From contig NZ_CP023000.1 of the NCBI RefSeq assembly GCF_002277895.1, forward strand, positions 1,426,001 through 1,490,000: 64,000 nt of DNA, given 5' to 3'. The translations under genes and the position numbers were made by a program. Source of the DNA: Rhizobium sp. 11515TR. GTDB taxonomy: Bacteria; Pseudomonadota; Alphaproteobacteria; Rhizobiales; Rhizobiaceae. Below the pieces are notes generated by a model that was not told the DNA's origin, made no database searches, and worked only from the letters and a program-made list of their open reading frames with translations. This document shows, piece by piece, positions 24,917 to 33,108 of this stretch (positions are counted from its first letter, which is position 1; each line of letters begins with the position of its first letter).

Positions 24917-25999
24917 ATGAACCAGATAGTCGCCAAAGTCGAAGCCGCTGCTGCGGCTGCCGAAGCAAAGCTTCATTCCGGACTGATCTACGTTGGCAAT
25001 CTCGAAGACGGCATCCGCCGAAAGCCCGGAAGGAACGGATTTGTCTATTACCTTCCAAACGGAATAAGGATTAGGGATCGAGACGAGATCGCTCGCCTGA
25101 ATGCCTTGGCTATTCCGCCCGCCTATACGGATGTCGTGATCTCAACCAATCCGCTGTCTCATCTTCAGGCCATCGGTTTCGACGCCCGGGGCCGCAAACA
25201 GTATCGCTATCATCCGGAATGGCAGTCCGAGCGTGCTCGCGCGAAGTTCGATCGTCTCGCCGATTTTGCCAACACCCTTCCCGAGATTCGCCAGCGCGTC
25301 GACGTCGATCTGCGCTCGCGCGGCTTGACGATGGAAAAGGCTTTGGCCACGGTGATCTGGATACTCGATAACCTCTATATTCGCGTCGGCAATACCGCCT
25401 ATGCCCAAGAGAACCAATCCTATGGAGTGACGACGCTGAAGAGCCGTCATGTCCAGGTGGAGGGCGGAACGGTCAAATTCCGCTTCAAGGGGAAATCGGG
25501 GAAAGAGTGGAATCTGGCTCATAACGACCGGCGTATCGCCAATGTCGTGCGACGTTTGCAGGAACTTCCAGGTCAGCAACTTTTTCAGTATGTCTGCGAT
25601 GACGGTGGTTGTCGTCAGATTTCGTCGCAAGATGTCAATACGTATATCAGAGAAACTATGGGAAGTGATTTCACCTCGCGCCAATTCAGGACGTGGGGAG
25701 CGACCTGTTTGGCAGTCTCGGCACTGGCTCCTCTCAAGGTCGAATCGTCGGAAAGCGCGATCACGCGGCAGCTTAATGAGGTGGTCGATGCTGTCGCAGC
25801 AATGCTCGTCAATACGCGCGCCGTTTGTAAGACATCCTATATTCATCCCGCGGTCTTCGAGGATTTCAGGAATGAGCGCCTCGGTGATGTGCTTAAGATT
25901 CAAACACGCAGTGAGCGGCTTTTAAATTGGATGGACATGGAGGAGATCCGCGTATTGCGGTGGCTTCAAAGACGCGCGGCGAGGGATGTCAACCTTTAA
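24917..25999 (+). CDS. DNA topoisomerase IB (poxvirus type)
   Basis: 360-residue enzyme that relaxes supercoils through a tyrosine-DNA intermediate. The N-terminal domain has RKPGRNGFVYYLPNGIRIRD and IPPAYTDVVIS; the catalytic domain has LDNLYIRVGNTAYAQENQSY, TLKSRHVQVEGGTVKFRFKG and KSGKEWNL. The nucleophile is the tyrosine in KTSYIHPAV. Bacterial members are accessory enzymes, frequent in rhizobia and other stress-tolerant bacteria. It sits divergent from the EcfG-driven membrane genes in the stress island. Confidence 0.93.
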   Translation: MNQIVAKVEAAAAAAEAKLHSGLIYVGNLEDGIRRKPGRNGFVYYLPNGIRIRDRDEIARLNALAIPPAYTDVVISTNPLSHLQAIGFDARGRKQYRYHPEWQSERARAKFDRLADFANTLPEIRQRVDVDLRSRGLTMEKALATVIWILDNLYIRVGNTAYAQENQSYGVTTLKSRHVQVEGGTVKFRFKGKSGKEWNLAHNDRRIANVVRRLQELPGQQLFQYVCDDGGCRQISSQDVNTYIRETMGSDFTSRQFRTWGATCLAVSALAPLKVESSESAITRQLNEVVDAVAAMLVNTRAVCKTSYIHPAVFEDFRNERLGDVLKIQTRSERLLNWMDMEEIRVLRWLQRRAARDVNL

Positions 26000-26057
26000 A
26001 AGGAGTCCGCATCCTCTTGGACGACGTGATCGGCGGACTGAGCATGGGAGGCGAGAA

Positions 26058-26921
26058 TTGTTTGACGGCATGGTAGTCGAGACCATGAATGTCGGCCCGG
26101 GTAGTCTGCGGGTTCGGTATGGAGGCAATGGGCCGCCCCTGCTTCTACTCCACGGGCATCCTCGAACGCACATGACTTGGGGCCAGGTGGCGGACTTGCT
26201 GTCTCCGCATTTCACCATCGTCTGTCCCGACCTCCGCGGGTTCGGGAAATCCTTTCAACCACCTGACACAGACGATAGCCGGCACTCGGCAAAGCGGGCA
26301 AAGGCGCTCGATTGCGTCAGCTTGATGCAGCTATTGGGCCATCGCAGCTTTGCCGTCGCGGGCCATGATCGTGGAAGCTACGTCGCTTTCAGGCTCGCCA
26401 TGGATTATCCCGAGATCATCACGAAACTCGTCGTGATCGACAGTATTCCCATTATCGAACATCTCGAACGGATGGATTGGCGGTTCGCGCGCGATTGGTA
26501 TCACTGGTTCTTCTTTGCCCAACCAGACAAACCAGAACAGGCGATCAATGCCGATCCAAGAGGCTGGTACAAGGCGATCACACCTGAATTCATGGGGGAG
26601 GAAGCCTATCAGGATCTCATGGCGGCGATCCATGATCCAGCGGTCGTCCATGGAATGATCGAAGATTATAGGGCTGGCTTGACAGTCGATCGCGAAGACG
26701 AATGGCAGGATCGCAAAGCTGGGAAAAAAATTGCATGTCCGCTGCTTTGCTTATGGTCAACACGTGACGATCTCGAGTATTTCTTCGGCGATCCGAGAAA
26801 AATCTGGCAATCGTGGGCAACCAACGTCTCGGGTCATGGCATCGAGAGCGGACACCATGTAGCGGAAGAGAACCCCCTCGATCTTGCACGCGCGCTGCTT
26901 CACTTCCTTAAGGCGTCCTGA
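26058..26921 (+). CDS. Alpha/beta hydrolase, haloacetate dehalogenase-like
   Basis: About 287 residues. Oxyanion motif LLLHGHPRTHMTWGQVADLL; nucleophile elbow AVAGHDRGSYVAFRLAMDYP with aspartate as in haloacetate dehalogenases and epoxide hydrolases; late histidine in IESGHHVAEENP. KIWQSWATNVSGHGIESGHH strongly resembles fluoroacetate dehalogenase. TTG 26058 with GGGAGG 6 bases upstream is the likely start; ATG 26070 is possible. The ORF opens at 25986 inside the topoisomerase gene end. The real substrate may be a stress-generated metabolite rather than a haloacid. Confidence 0.85.
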   Translation: MFDGMVVETMNVGPGSLRVRYGGNGPPLLLLHGHPRTHMTWGQVADLLSPHFTIVCPDLRGFGKSFQPPDTDDSRHSAKRAKALDCVSLMQLLGHRSFAVAGHDRGSYVAFRLAMDYPEIITKLVVIDSIPIIEHLERMDWRFARDWYHWFFFAQPDKPEQAINADPRGWYKAITPEFMGEEAYQDLMAAIHDPAVVHGMIEDYRAGLTVDREDEWQDRKAGKKIACPLLCLWSTRDDLEYFFGDPRKIWQSWATNVSGHGIESGHHVAEENPLDLARALLHFLKAS

Positions 26922-26956
26922 CGTAGGGTTTTCTGCTCGGCCCTTATCTCCCTTAT

Positions 26957-27172
26957 CTATTGTTGCGGCATTTCTTTCGTTAGCTCGTCAAAAGACGGCT
27001 TGCGCCCTTTTGCGGCCATCAGCAGATCGAGCTCGATTGAGGATGGACCGAAGCGGATGAAGAGATCTTCGGCGCTGCGGTCGTCGAGATTATACTTTTT
27101 CTGGAAATCGGTGAGCGTATATGCTGCGCCTCTTAACGGTCGACGTCGCTCGAAACGCCGTTGCTTCTCCAT
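26957..27172 (-). CDS. Small basic protein of unknown function
   Basis: 71 residues from ATG 27172 (MEKQRRFERRRPLRGAAYTL) with AAGGAG 9 bases upstream; the frame open to 27349 is a non-coding extension. The segment LTDFQKKYNLDDRSAEDLFI then RFGPSSIELDLLMAAKGRKP resembles small DNA-binding-like or DUF3606-type rhizobial proteins, but the match is loose. It lies divergent from the Nramp-like gene at 27406. Confidence 0.6.
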   Translation of the reverse strand: MEKQRRFERRRPLRGAAYTLTDFQKKYNLDDRSAEDLFIRFGPSSIELDLLMAAKGRKPSFDELTKEMPQQ

Positions 27173-27327
27173 ATGCGCGGTCTCCTTAATTGCATCGTAG
27201 ATCAAATCGATCTGGATGCAGAAGGTTCCCACGCGGACAAGATATTCCGAAGAGCAAGCTGGAATTGATCGTGTCGTCCATTGCAAGCTTTTGAAATTGG
27301 ATTGCTTTAGCGTGGGCTGCGTGTCCG

Positions 27328-27353
27328 GGAACAAATGACCAACAAGCACGGTT
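27328..27353 (+). promoter_or_regulatory. EcfG-like promoter for Nramp-like gene (GGAAC-N17-GGTT)
   Basis: GGAAC (27328-27332), 17 bases, GGTT (27350-27353). One mismatch in the -10 box. It is 53 bases before the transporter start and in the right orientation. Confidence 0.5.
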
Positions 27354-27405
27354 TGTTCGCACCGCGACCGACAAGATGTGCGGTCCGGTTCTGCAGGAGG
27401 CAGTC

Positions 27406-28704
27406 ATGAGCGGCTATCAGATGGACGACAAAAGCTCAGTCGTCGAACCTTCAAAACCACGTCTGCTGGAAATTCTGGGACCAGGTCTGGTCACTGGCGC
27501 CTCGGACGACGACCCTAGCGGGATCGCGACTTACTCGCAGGCCGGTGCGCAGTTCGGCTACGTCGCGAGTTGGACGCTGGTGTTCACCTATCCGTTGATG
27601 GTGGCGGTGCAGATGATCAGTGCCCGCATCGGCCGAACCACGGGCCGAGGTTTGGCGGGCAGCATGGCGAAATGTTATCCGCGCTGGGTGGGCGTCAGTG
27701 TCACCGTTCCGCTCCTGATTGCCAATGTCATCAATCTCGGCGCCGATCTCGGCGCGATGGGGGATGCGGCACATTTGCTGTTGAATGGCAATTCGCTCAT
27801 TTACGTCGCGGCTTTCGGCGTGATCTGTATCCTTCTGCAGGTCCTTCTGAAGTACAAGCGCTACGTCGCCGTCCTGAAATGGTTGAGCCTGGCGCTCTTG
27901 TCATACATTGCGACCCTCTTTGTGGTGCATGTCGACTGGTTGGCCTTCAGCCGCGGTCTCCTGTTCCCCACCATCAAGGCGGATGCGAATTACTGGTCAA
28001 TGATCGTCGCGATCTTCGGAACCACCATCAGCCCCTATCTCTTCTTCTGGCAAGCATCTCAAGAAGCCGAAGACCTCAAGGAGAAGCCGCATGAAGAACC
28101 TCTCGTCGAGCATCCGCGGGAGGCGGAGAAGGCAAATACACGGATTACACTGGATACGTTCATTGGCATGGCCGCTTCCAATATCGTCGCGCTCGCGATC
28201 ATCACGGCGACCGCCGCGACCCTTAACACAGCGGGCTCAACGAATATCGAAAGCTCTGTCGACGCGGCGAAAGCGATCGAACCGCTGGCTGGACCTTTTG
28301 CCAAGATCATCTTTGCAACAGGCATTATTGGAACCGGTCTTTTGGCCGTGCCCGTTCTTGCAGGTTCAGCTGCGTATGCGGTCGGCGAGGCGGCTCGTTG
28401 GAAGGTCGGCCTATCTCGCGAGCCGAGCGAGGCCAAGGCTTTCTATACGACCGTCGGTCTGGCGACTATCGTTGGCATGCTTTTGAACTTCACCCCCATC
28501 CCACCGATGAAAGCCTTGTTCTGGAGTGCTGTGATCAACGGCGTCGTCGCTGTTCCCGTTATGGTGATCCTCATGCTGATCGCCTCCGATCGCGATGTCA
28601 TGAAACAGTTCGTCATCGGCAGGGGCCTGCGTGCTGTCGGCTGGGCTGCGTGTCTAGCGATGTTCGCTGCCGTTATAGGAATGGCGGTAACCGCGTTTTT
28701 TTGA
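27406..28704 (+). CDS. Nramp-like divalent metal transporter 1 (DDPSG/SPY variant)
   Basis: 432 residues, about 11 membrane helices. Start ATG 27406 (MSGYQMDDKSSVV) has GGAGG upstream. Helix 1 holds GASDDDPSGIATYSQAGAQF where classical Nramps have DPGN. Helix 6 has FGTTISPYLFFWQASQEAED where they have MPH. Loss of the helix-6 methionine removes the sulfur ligand that selects Mn and Fe over Mg and Ca, so the substrate may not be a transition metal. Conserved N-glycine pattern and length fit the Nramp fold. One of three such genes in the window; an EcfG-like promoter lies upstream. Confidence 0.85.
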   Translation: MSGYQMDDKSSVVEPSKPRLLEILGPGLVTGASDDDPSGIATYSQAGAQFGYVASWTLVFTYPLMVAVQMISARIGRTTGRGLAGSMAKCYPRWVGVSVTVPLLIANVINLGADLGAMGDAAHLLLNGNSLIYVAAFGVICILLQVLLKYKRYVAVLKWLSLALLSYIATLFVVHVDWLAFSRGLLFPTIKADANYWSMIVAIFGTTISPYLFFWQASQEAEDLKEKPHEEPLVEHPREAEKANTRITLDTFIGMAASNIVALAIITATAATLNTAGSTNIESSVDAAKAIEPLAGPFAKIIFATGIIGTGLLAVPVLAGSAAYAVGEAARWKVGLSREPSEAKAFYTTVGLATIVGMLLNFTPIPPMKALFWSAVINGVVAVPVMVILMLIASDRDVMKQFVIGRGLRAVGWAACLAMFAAVIGMAVTAFF

Positions 28705-28713
28705 TCGCTGCCG

Positions 28714-28738
28714 GGAACCAACATGTCCCAAGCCTGTT
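28714..28738 (+). promoter_or_regulatory. EcfG-like promoter before KGG-type gene (GGAAC-N16-TGTT)
   Basis: GGAAC (28714-28718), 16 bases, TGTT (28735-28738), one mismatch in the -10 box. The predicted start is at the beginning of the hairpin at 28745. Confidence 0.6.
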
Positions 28739-28744
28739 TGAAGC

Positions 28745-28768
28745 TGCGAGACCAATGAAGGTCTCGCA
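28745..28768 (+). other. Perfect 5'-leader hairpin
   Basis: TGCGAGACC, six-base loop, GGTCTCGCA: a 9-bp perfect stem placed at the predicted 5' end of the KGG-type mRNA and 22 bases before its start. It may protect the RNA 5' end, or terminate the Nramp transcript upstream (no T-run). Confidence 0.45.
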
Positions 28769-28790
28769 ATCAAACAAGAGGAGAAACATC

Positions 28791-28973
28791 ATGGCTTCCC
28801 AAGGTGGGTCCCACGATCAGCACGTCAAAGCCGGCCAGCAGAGCCACAAGAACACCGACAAGGATACCAATACGAAGCAGGCTTCGTCTCGTAACGAGCA
28901 GTCGGGCGGCACCCGTGGCGGTAGCCACGAACAGCATGTGAAGGCCGGCCAGCAAAGCCACAAGAATTCCTGA
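28791..28973 (+). CDS. KGG-type stress protein with two repeated motifs
   Basis: 60 residues, very hydrophilic. The motif GGSHDQHVKAGQQSHKN near the start recurs as GGSHEQHVKAGQQSHKN at the end, separated by a Lys/Thr/Asn-rich linker. Such Gly-His-Gln-rich repeats resemble KGG-type stress-induced proteins and are probably disordered. Start ATG 28791 follows GAGGAG; the longer frame is rejected. EcfG-like promoter and leader hairpin upstream; a good terminator follows. Confidence 0.75.
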   Translation: MASQGGSHDQHVKAGQQSHKNTDKDTNTKQASSRNEQSGGTRGGSHEQHVKAGQQSHKNS

Positions 28974-28986
28974 TTGAGCTCGCGAC

Positions 28987-29013
28987 GGAGGTCCGCATGG
29001 CGGACTTCCTTTT
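28987..29013 (+). terminator. Rho-independent terminator
   Basis: GGAGGTCCGC (28987-28996), loop ATG, GCGGACTTCC (29000-29009) with one G-U pair, then TTTT. It follows the KGG-type gene by 13 bases. Confidence 0.75.
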
Positions 29014-29038
29014 AATCCTTATTCGATGGAGGACATCC

Positions 29039-29539
29039 ATGGCATCCGAAAAGACACTCAACGACCTCTTTCTGGAAACGCTGAAAGACATCTATTACGC
29101 GGAAAAGCAGATCCTCAAAGCCTTGCCGAAGATGGCGCGCGCAGCACAGGCGCAGGAAGGCAAGGATGGCTTTCTCCACCATCGCGATGAGACCCAAGGT
29201 CACGTCGAACGCCTGGAACAGGTATTCGAGCTCCTTGGAAAGCCCGCGCGCGGCAAGACCTGCGAAGCGATTCAGGGTATCATCGCAGAGGCTGACGAAA
29301 TCATCGAAGAGTTCAAGGGAACCCCGGCACTCGATGCAGGTCTGATCTCTTCGGCGCAGGCCGTCGAGCATTACGAGATCGCACGCTATGGCACTCTGAT
29401 CGAATGGGCCAAGCAACTCGGCCTGAAGGACGCGGTACCTCTTCTCCAGCAGACGCTCGTGGAGGAAAAGGCGACGGATCAGAAGTTGACGAAGCTGGCG
29501 GAAACAGCGGCCAATGCAAAAGCCAAAAAGGCGGCATAG
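29039..29539 (+). CDS. Ferritin-like DUF892 protein (YciE/YciF family)
   Basis: 166-residue four-helix protein. Family blocks: LNDLFLETLKDIYYAEKQIL, LPKMARAAQAQE, HVERLEQVFELLGKPARGKT and AQAVEHYEIARYGTLIEWAK. Glutamate and histidine residues on the helices (YAEKQ, HRDETQGHVERLE, VEHYE) suggest a di-metal site as in ferritin-like proteins. Induced by stress in enterobacteria; the activity is not established. ATG 29039 follows GGAGG. It stands just after a terminator, so it has its own promoter. Confidence 0.9.
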   Translation: MASEKTLNDLFLETLKDIYYAEKQILKALPKMARAAQAQEGKDGFLHHRDETQGHVERLEQVFELLGKPARGKTCEAIQGIIAEADEIIEEFKGTPALDAGLISSAQAVEHYEIARYGTLIEWAKQLGLKDAVPLLQQTLVEEKATDQKLTKLAETAANAKAKKAA

Positions 29540-29601
29540 GACTGCAGCCGGCACTTCTTCTTCGGTGCGTTGCCCCGGCAGCGCACCGCCAGAGGTCGAA
29601 C

Positions 29602-29856
29602 ATGACAAACTTTTATTTCGCAACGAAAGATCGCGAGACAGTGCTTGATGATGACGAGGGGCAAGATCTCCCGGATCTCATATCAGCCGTTGATGAGGGG
29701 AAGCGAATACTGGCGGAGATGGCCTTGGACGGTATCCCGAACAAGAACGGCGAATGTCTTGCTGTCGAAATCGCCAGGAGCGACAGGATTCCGGTGGTGC
29801 GGCTCACTCTGACGATGGAGATCACGTACCTGGCTCTCAAGAATGATGGAACCTGA
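29602..29856 (+). CDS. DUF6894-type small protein
   Basis: 84 residues: NFYFATKDRETVLDDDEGQD then LPDLISAVDEGKRILAEMAL. This N-terminal beta-hairpin/helix arrangement matches a small rhizobial family (RYYFDIRDG... DEEGxELPDLEAAR...). A second member lies at 33109. The frame is open from 29404, but ATG 29602 is the only start beginning at the domain. Function unknown. Confidence 0.7.
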   Translation: MTNFYFATKDRETVLDDDEGQDLPDLISAVDEGKRILAEMALDGIPNKNGECLAVEIARSDRIPVVRLTLTMEITYLALKNDGT

Positions 29857-29981
29857 CTGTATCCCGGCGACCCGCCCCGTCGCCAGTCGTTGCAATCAGA
29901 TTATTGCAGCTCCCTGGCGTGCATGGCGAGGAAGCATTGCTGCCGCTCTTCGCCTGAAATCCATCTTCTCCTGAATTTGTG

Positions 29982-30006
29982 GGAACAATCGGCCCTTCGC
30001 TTGGTT
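29982..30006 (+). promoter_or_regulatory. EcfG-like promoter (GGAAC-N16-GGTT)
   Basis: GGAAC (29982-29986), 16 bases, GGTT (30003-30006). One mismatch in the -10 box; 29 bases before the secreted-protein gene at 30035, and may also serve the YflT-like gene after it. Confidence 0.55.
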
Positions 30007-30034
30007 CGCATCGGCAGCAACGAAAGGCTTGAAC

Positions 30035-30346
30035 ATGAACCAGCTTATCAGCATCACGTTTGTCGCGATGGCTTTTGCGACGGGATCGTTTGCGCAAAGC
30101 GAGAAGCCAACCACATCGCAGACAACGCCCGCCGTCAACACTGAGCGCAACCCTGGAGCTCCGATCGCCGGCAAGAACAGCTTCAGTCAGAAGCAGGCGA
30201 AATCCCGCTTCGAGAACGCCGGATACAAGAATATTCGCGATCTGAAGCTCGACAGCCAGGGCGTCTGGCGTGCAAGCGCCGATAAGGATGGCAGGCCAGT
30301 CGGCGTCTCCCTGGATTTCCAGGGCAACGTGACAATGGCGAAATAA
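30035..30346 (+). CDS. Secreted PepSY-like small protein
   Basis: 103 residues. Signal peptide MNQLISITFVAMAFATGSFA then a Thr/Ser-rich linker and a domain NSFSQKQAKSRFENAGYKNI, RDLKLDSQGVWRASADKDGR, PVGVSLDFQGNVTM. This layout (helix, then three to four strands) is that of PepSY-type periplasmic proteins common in rhizobia. ATG 30035 with AAAGG upstream; TTG 30029 is less likely. Function unknown, perhaps protease inhibition or envelope stress. Confidence 0.7.
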   Translation: MNQLISITFVAMAFATGSFAQSEKPTTSQTTPAVNTERNPGAPIAGKNSFSQKQAKSRFENAGYKNIRDLKLDSQGVWRASADKDGRPVGVSLDFQGNVTMAK

Positions 30347-30371
30347 TCGACAACAAAGCGAGGAGCATCCA

Positions 30372-30980
30372 ATGCAAACGGTTACTGGACTTTACGACAG
30401 CTATGATAATGCCCGCACGGCTGTAAAGGCCCTTGAGGATGCCGGTGTCGCGTCTGACGAGATCAGCATCATCACCAACAAGGCCGATGGCGTCGATGCA
30501 GAAGGGCAAGGTAGTCATGGCGCGGAAGGTGCCGGTACCGGTGCGGGCATCGGTGCCGTTGCAGGTGGAGCCGGGGGCCTGCTCGCCGGCCTCGGCATGA
30601 TCGCCATCCCCGGAGTGGGGCCGGTCGTTGCAGCCGGCTGGCTTGCTGCGACGGCCGCGGGTGCAGTAGCGGGCGCTGTGGCCGGGGGAGCGGTAGGGGG
30701 GATTATTGGCGCGATGATCAAGGAAGGAATTCCCGAAGAGGATGTGCATTTCTATGCAGAGGGTATTCGTCGCGGCGGATCGCTGGTCGCTGCTCATGTC
30801 GAAGACAGCCGCGTACCGGAGGCTCAATCGATCCTTGCCGCGTCTGGGTCGGTCGACATTGCACAACGGCGCGCGAGCTATGTGGAGCAAGGATGGACCC
30901 GCTTCGACGAAGCCGCACCTCCTTACACGTCGGAACAGATCCTGGCCGAGCGCGAGCGCAATCGCGCGCACCGCATCTAG
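30372..30980 (+). CDS. General stress protein with YflT-like N-terminus and glycine-zipper core
   Basis: 202 residues. The N-terminus VTGLYDSYDNARTAVKALED, AGVASDEISIITNK is typical of heat-induced stress proteins of the YflT/17M type. A long glycine/alanine-rich hydrophobic stretch follows (residues ~54-120; GAGTGAGIGAVAGGAGGLLA, GAVAGAVAGGAVGGIIGAMI), perhaps membrane-inserting. The end reads GIPEEDVHFYAEGIRRGGSL, VAAHVEDSR. It starts 25 bases after the preceding gene. Its TAG stop is the left edge of a RIME-like repeat, so the original C-terminus may have been altered. Confidence 0.8.
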   Translation: MQTVTGLYDSYDNARTAVKALEDAGVASDEISIITNKADGVDAEGQGSHGAEGAGTGAGIGAVAGGAGGLLAGLGMIAIPGVGPVVAAGWLAATAAGAVAGAVAGGAVGGIIGAMIKEGIPEEDVHFYAEGIRRGGSLVAAHVEDSRVPEAQSILAASGSVDIAQRRASYVEQGWTRFDEAAPPYTSEQILAERERNRAHRI

Positions 30981-31082
30981 AGCAATTCCAGGAAAAGTGT
31001 ATAGCGGTTTTTCGTCTGGAATTACGTGAAAACAAAGAGATAGAGCGGTTCAAAGATTCCGCGAAAAGCTGAACCGCTCTAG
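30978..31082. repeat. RIME-like intergenic mosaic repeat, copy A (full length)
   Basis: About 105 bases with two hairpins. The first pairs GCAATTCCA near the left end with TGGAATTAC. The second is a perfect 12-bp stem, TAGAGCGGTTCA (31041-31052) and TGAACCGCTCTA (31070-31081). Between them stands AAAACAAAGAGATAG, also in copies B and C. It lies between convergent genes and supplies the stop codon of both: TAG at its left edge for the YflT-like gene and TAG (minus strand) at its right edge for the histidine kinase. Confidence 0.8.
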
Positions 31083-31921
31083 GAAGCATTCGTCGAGAAC
31101 TCATGGAGCAGAAGTGCGAGCGACGTCAGCGTCGTTCCGCGGACTGGCACGTCCTGGCCGCGAATGGAAGCCCGTTCGATGTCGGCGCCTTGGTGGGCGG
31201 CGAAAAGGGCTTTGACGAGTGTAAATAGCGACGTCTCGCGAAACTGAACGACGGTGAGGCCGATGTCTGGCAGCGTCAATTCATAGGCGATCGCCAAGGT
31301 GTTTATCCTTGCTCGGATGTCGCTCGTCAATTCCTTGACCGTCGTTGCCGTGCGTTCGCTTACTCCGATTACCGCGCTCATGATGGCGAAGATATTCTTG
31401 ACGCGGTGGTTCATTTCCCGCAGCAACAGCATCTGGCGCTGCGCCGCATGCTTGCGCTCGGAAATGCCGCGCGCAATTTTCGAGGCACCGATAATAGCGC
31501 CGTTACTGTCGCGAACCGGCGAAACCGTTAAGGAAATGTCGAGCAGACTTCCATCCTTGTGGCGACGGACGGTTTCATAGTGCTCTATTCGCTTTCCCTC
31601 GCGGATGCTGGCGATGATCGTGTCTTCCTCATGCCGGCGATCTGCCGGAATGAGGATGGCGATATGCTGTCCGACTGCCTCTTCTGCGCTGAAGCCGAAA
31701 AGCCGCTCGGCGCCCTTATTCCAACTGGTAATGAAGCCGTCGAGAGATTTACTGATGATCGCGTCATCCGAACTTTCGACGATGGCAGCAAGCAGAGCTT
31801 GAGCTGAGGGGATATCGCTGCCGCCCTGCGGGGTCGCAATATCGAGGACTGTCGACGCAGGTATTCTTGGTGTGACATAAGGGATATCTGTTGACGACGC
31901 GGACCGATTTGTCTTCCCAGG
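31079..31921 (-). pseudogene. PAS histidine kinase truncated before its ATPase domain
   Basis: 280 residues from ATG 31921 (GGGAGG upstream). A PAS domain (AIVESSDDAIISKSLDGFIT, SWNKGAERLFGFSAEEAVGQ, KDGSLLDISLTVSPVRD) and a HWE/HisKA_2-type phospho-acceptor region with H-box LLLREMNHRVKNIFAIMSAV are intact. The protein stops at LALLLHEFSTNAS: the N-box that should continue as HELATNAxKYGAL and the whole ATP-binding domain are missing. The stop TAG is provided by the RIME-like repeat. It cannot autophosphorylate alone; it could still accept phosphate or sense through PAS, or is simply dead. Confidence 0.75.
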
Positions 31922-32053
31922 CATCTCCACCTCCCATTTTTCGGCAGACCAGGTCACATGTCTCTCCCGGTGCTCCTGTGACGCCTATGTAGAAGTATGC
32001 CAGCGAGATTTTATCTCGCAGATGATATGGCGCTCCGCATTCCTGAGCCGATA

Positions 32054-32242
32054 TCATTTAAGTAACGCCTTCAGCTCCTCAGCAGAAGGCCGCCGCCCTC
32101 CTTCACGGGCGGTAATGGCTACCGGCTTGTAGGTACCATGCATCCAGCGAACGCGTACAGGTAAAATAGGCGTAATTACGAGCTTTGCCACAAAATCCGC
32201 TCTTCCGTCTGCTAGCGTACATTCCTTGTGACGCAGCTCCAA
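32054..32242 (-). CDS. Possible small protein, weakly supported
   Basis: 62 codons from TTG 32242; a GTG at about 32191 would give 45. The tail RWMHGTYKPVAITAREGGRR then PSAEELKALLK has natural-looking composition, but no ribosome site or family is seen. It is the only candidate in the 410 bases between the truncated kinase and the Crp-type gene. Confidence 0.25.
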   Translation of the reverse strand: MELRHKECTLADGRADFVAKLVITPILPVRVRWMHGTYKPVAITAREGGRRPSAEELKALLK

Positions 32243-32332
32243 GAGGAGTAGCTTCTTTCATATTGTCCGGCTGGAGCTCAGACGGCAAGGCGTGCATGCC
32301 ATGCTCTTGCCTAACCAGGAGGAAGCGCTGTC

Positions 32333-33049
32333 ATGCCAGCTCCCCACCAGTCCAATATGCAAAACAAACTGCTCTCCATTCTTCCGTCTGCGGATTATGA
32401 GCAGATCGCGCCAGAGCTTGAATATATGGCGCTTCCGCGCGGCACGCTCATCGGAAAAGCCGGCCAGTCCATCGACTATGTTTATTTTCTGACATCCGGC
32501 ATCGGATCAATCGTCGCGGCGACGCCGGAAGGCCGCCGCGCCGAGGCTGGCGTGTTCGGCGTTGACGGCTATGTGCCGACATCGGCGGTTGCTGGCACCG
32601 AATTTAATGCTCACGATATTATCGTGCAGCTCGAGGCGGAGTCCTATAGGATGAACTATGGATCGTTTCGTCATTTCATGGATAGAAATCGAAATTTCAA
32701 CAAACTAATGGTCCGTTCCATCGAGGCCTTCTCCGTCCAATTGGCCTACACCGCTATTTCCAACGCTCTTCATGACGTGAACGAGAGGCTGGCGCGATGG
32801 CTGCTGATGTGCCACGACCGTGTATCCGGCAACGAGATCGCACTGACACATGAATTCATATCCCTAATGCTTGCCGTACGCCGGCCAAGCGTGACCACCT
32901 CGCTGCATATTCTCGAAGGCAATCGCTTCATCACGGCGGAGCGCGGCAGCATCACCATTCGAAATCGAGCGGCTCTCGAGGAATTCGCCCATGATGCGTA
33001 TGGCAAGCCGGAAGAGGAATATCGGCGTTTGATGAAGGATCTCTTTTGA
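32333..33049 (+). CDS. Crp/Fnr-family regulator 1
   Basis: 238 residues. N-terminal cyclic-nucleotide-type beta-roll (LEYMALPRGTLIGKAGQSID, YVYFLTSGIGSIVAATPEGR, RAEAGVFGVDGYVPTSAVAG) and C-terminal winged helix (MCHDRVSGNEIALTHEFISL, MLAVRRPSVTTSLHILEGNR). No cysteine cluster for an Fe-S centre, so not a classic Fnr. Strongly similar to the convergent regulator at 33358-34071, sharing NERLARWLLMCHDRV and YGKPEEEYRRL. AGGAGG 10 bases before ATG. A DUF6894 gene separates the two. Confidence 0.88.
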   Translation: MPAPHQSNMQNKLLSILPSADYEQIAPELEYMALPRGTLIGKAGQSIDYVYFLTSGIGSIVAATPEGRRAEAGVFGVDGYVPTSAVAGTEFNAHDIIVQLEAESYRMNYGSFRHFMDRNRNFNKLMVRSIEAFSVQLAYTAISNALHDVNERLARWLLMCHDRVSGNEIALTHEFISLMLAVRRPSVTTSLHILEGNRFITAERGSITIRNRAALEEFAHDAYGKPEEEYRRLMKDLF

Positions 33050-33108
33050 TAGCGGCGGCAATTGCGCCAGTGGTATACTGGCGGTGGATAAGGGCTGAAG
33101 GGGCCTGC

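Noticed and set aside
27205-27229. GGAAC-N16-GATT on the minus strand as EcfG promoter for the 71-residue protein
   Set aside because: Two mismatches in the -10 box; not above background.
28330-28360. GGAAC followed by CGTT at 18-base spacing inside the Nramp-like gene
   Set aside because: Spacing is wrong and the site lies within coding sequence.
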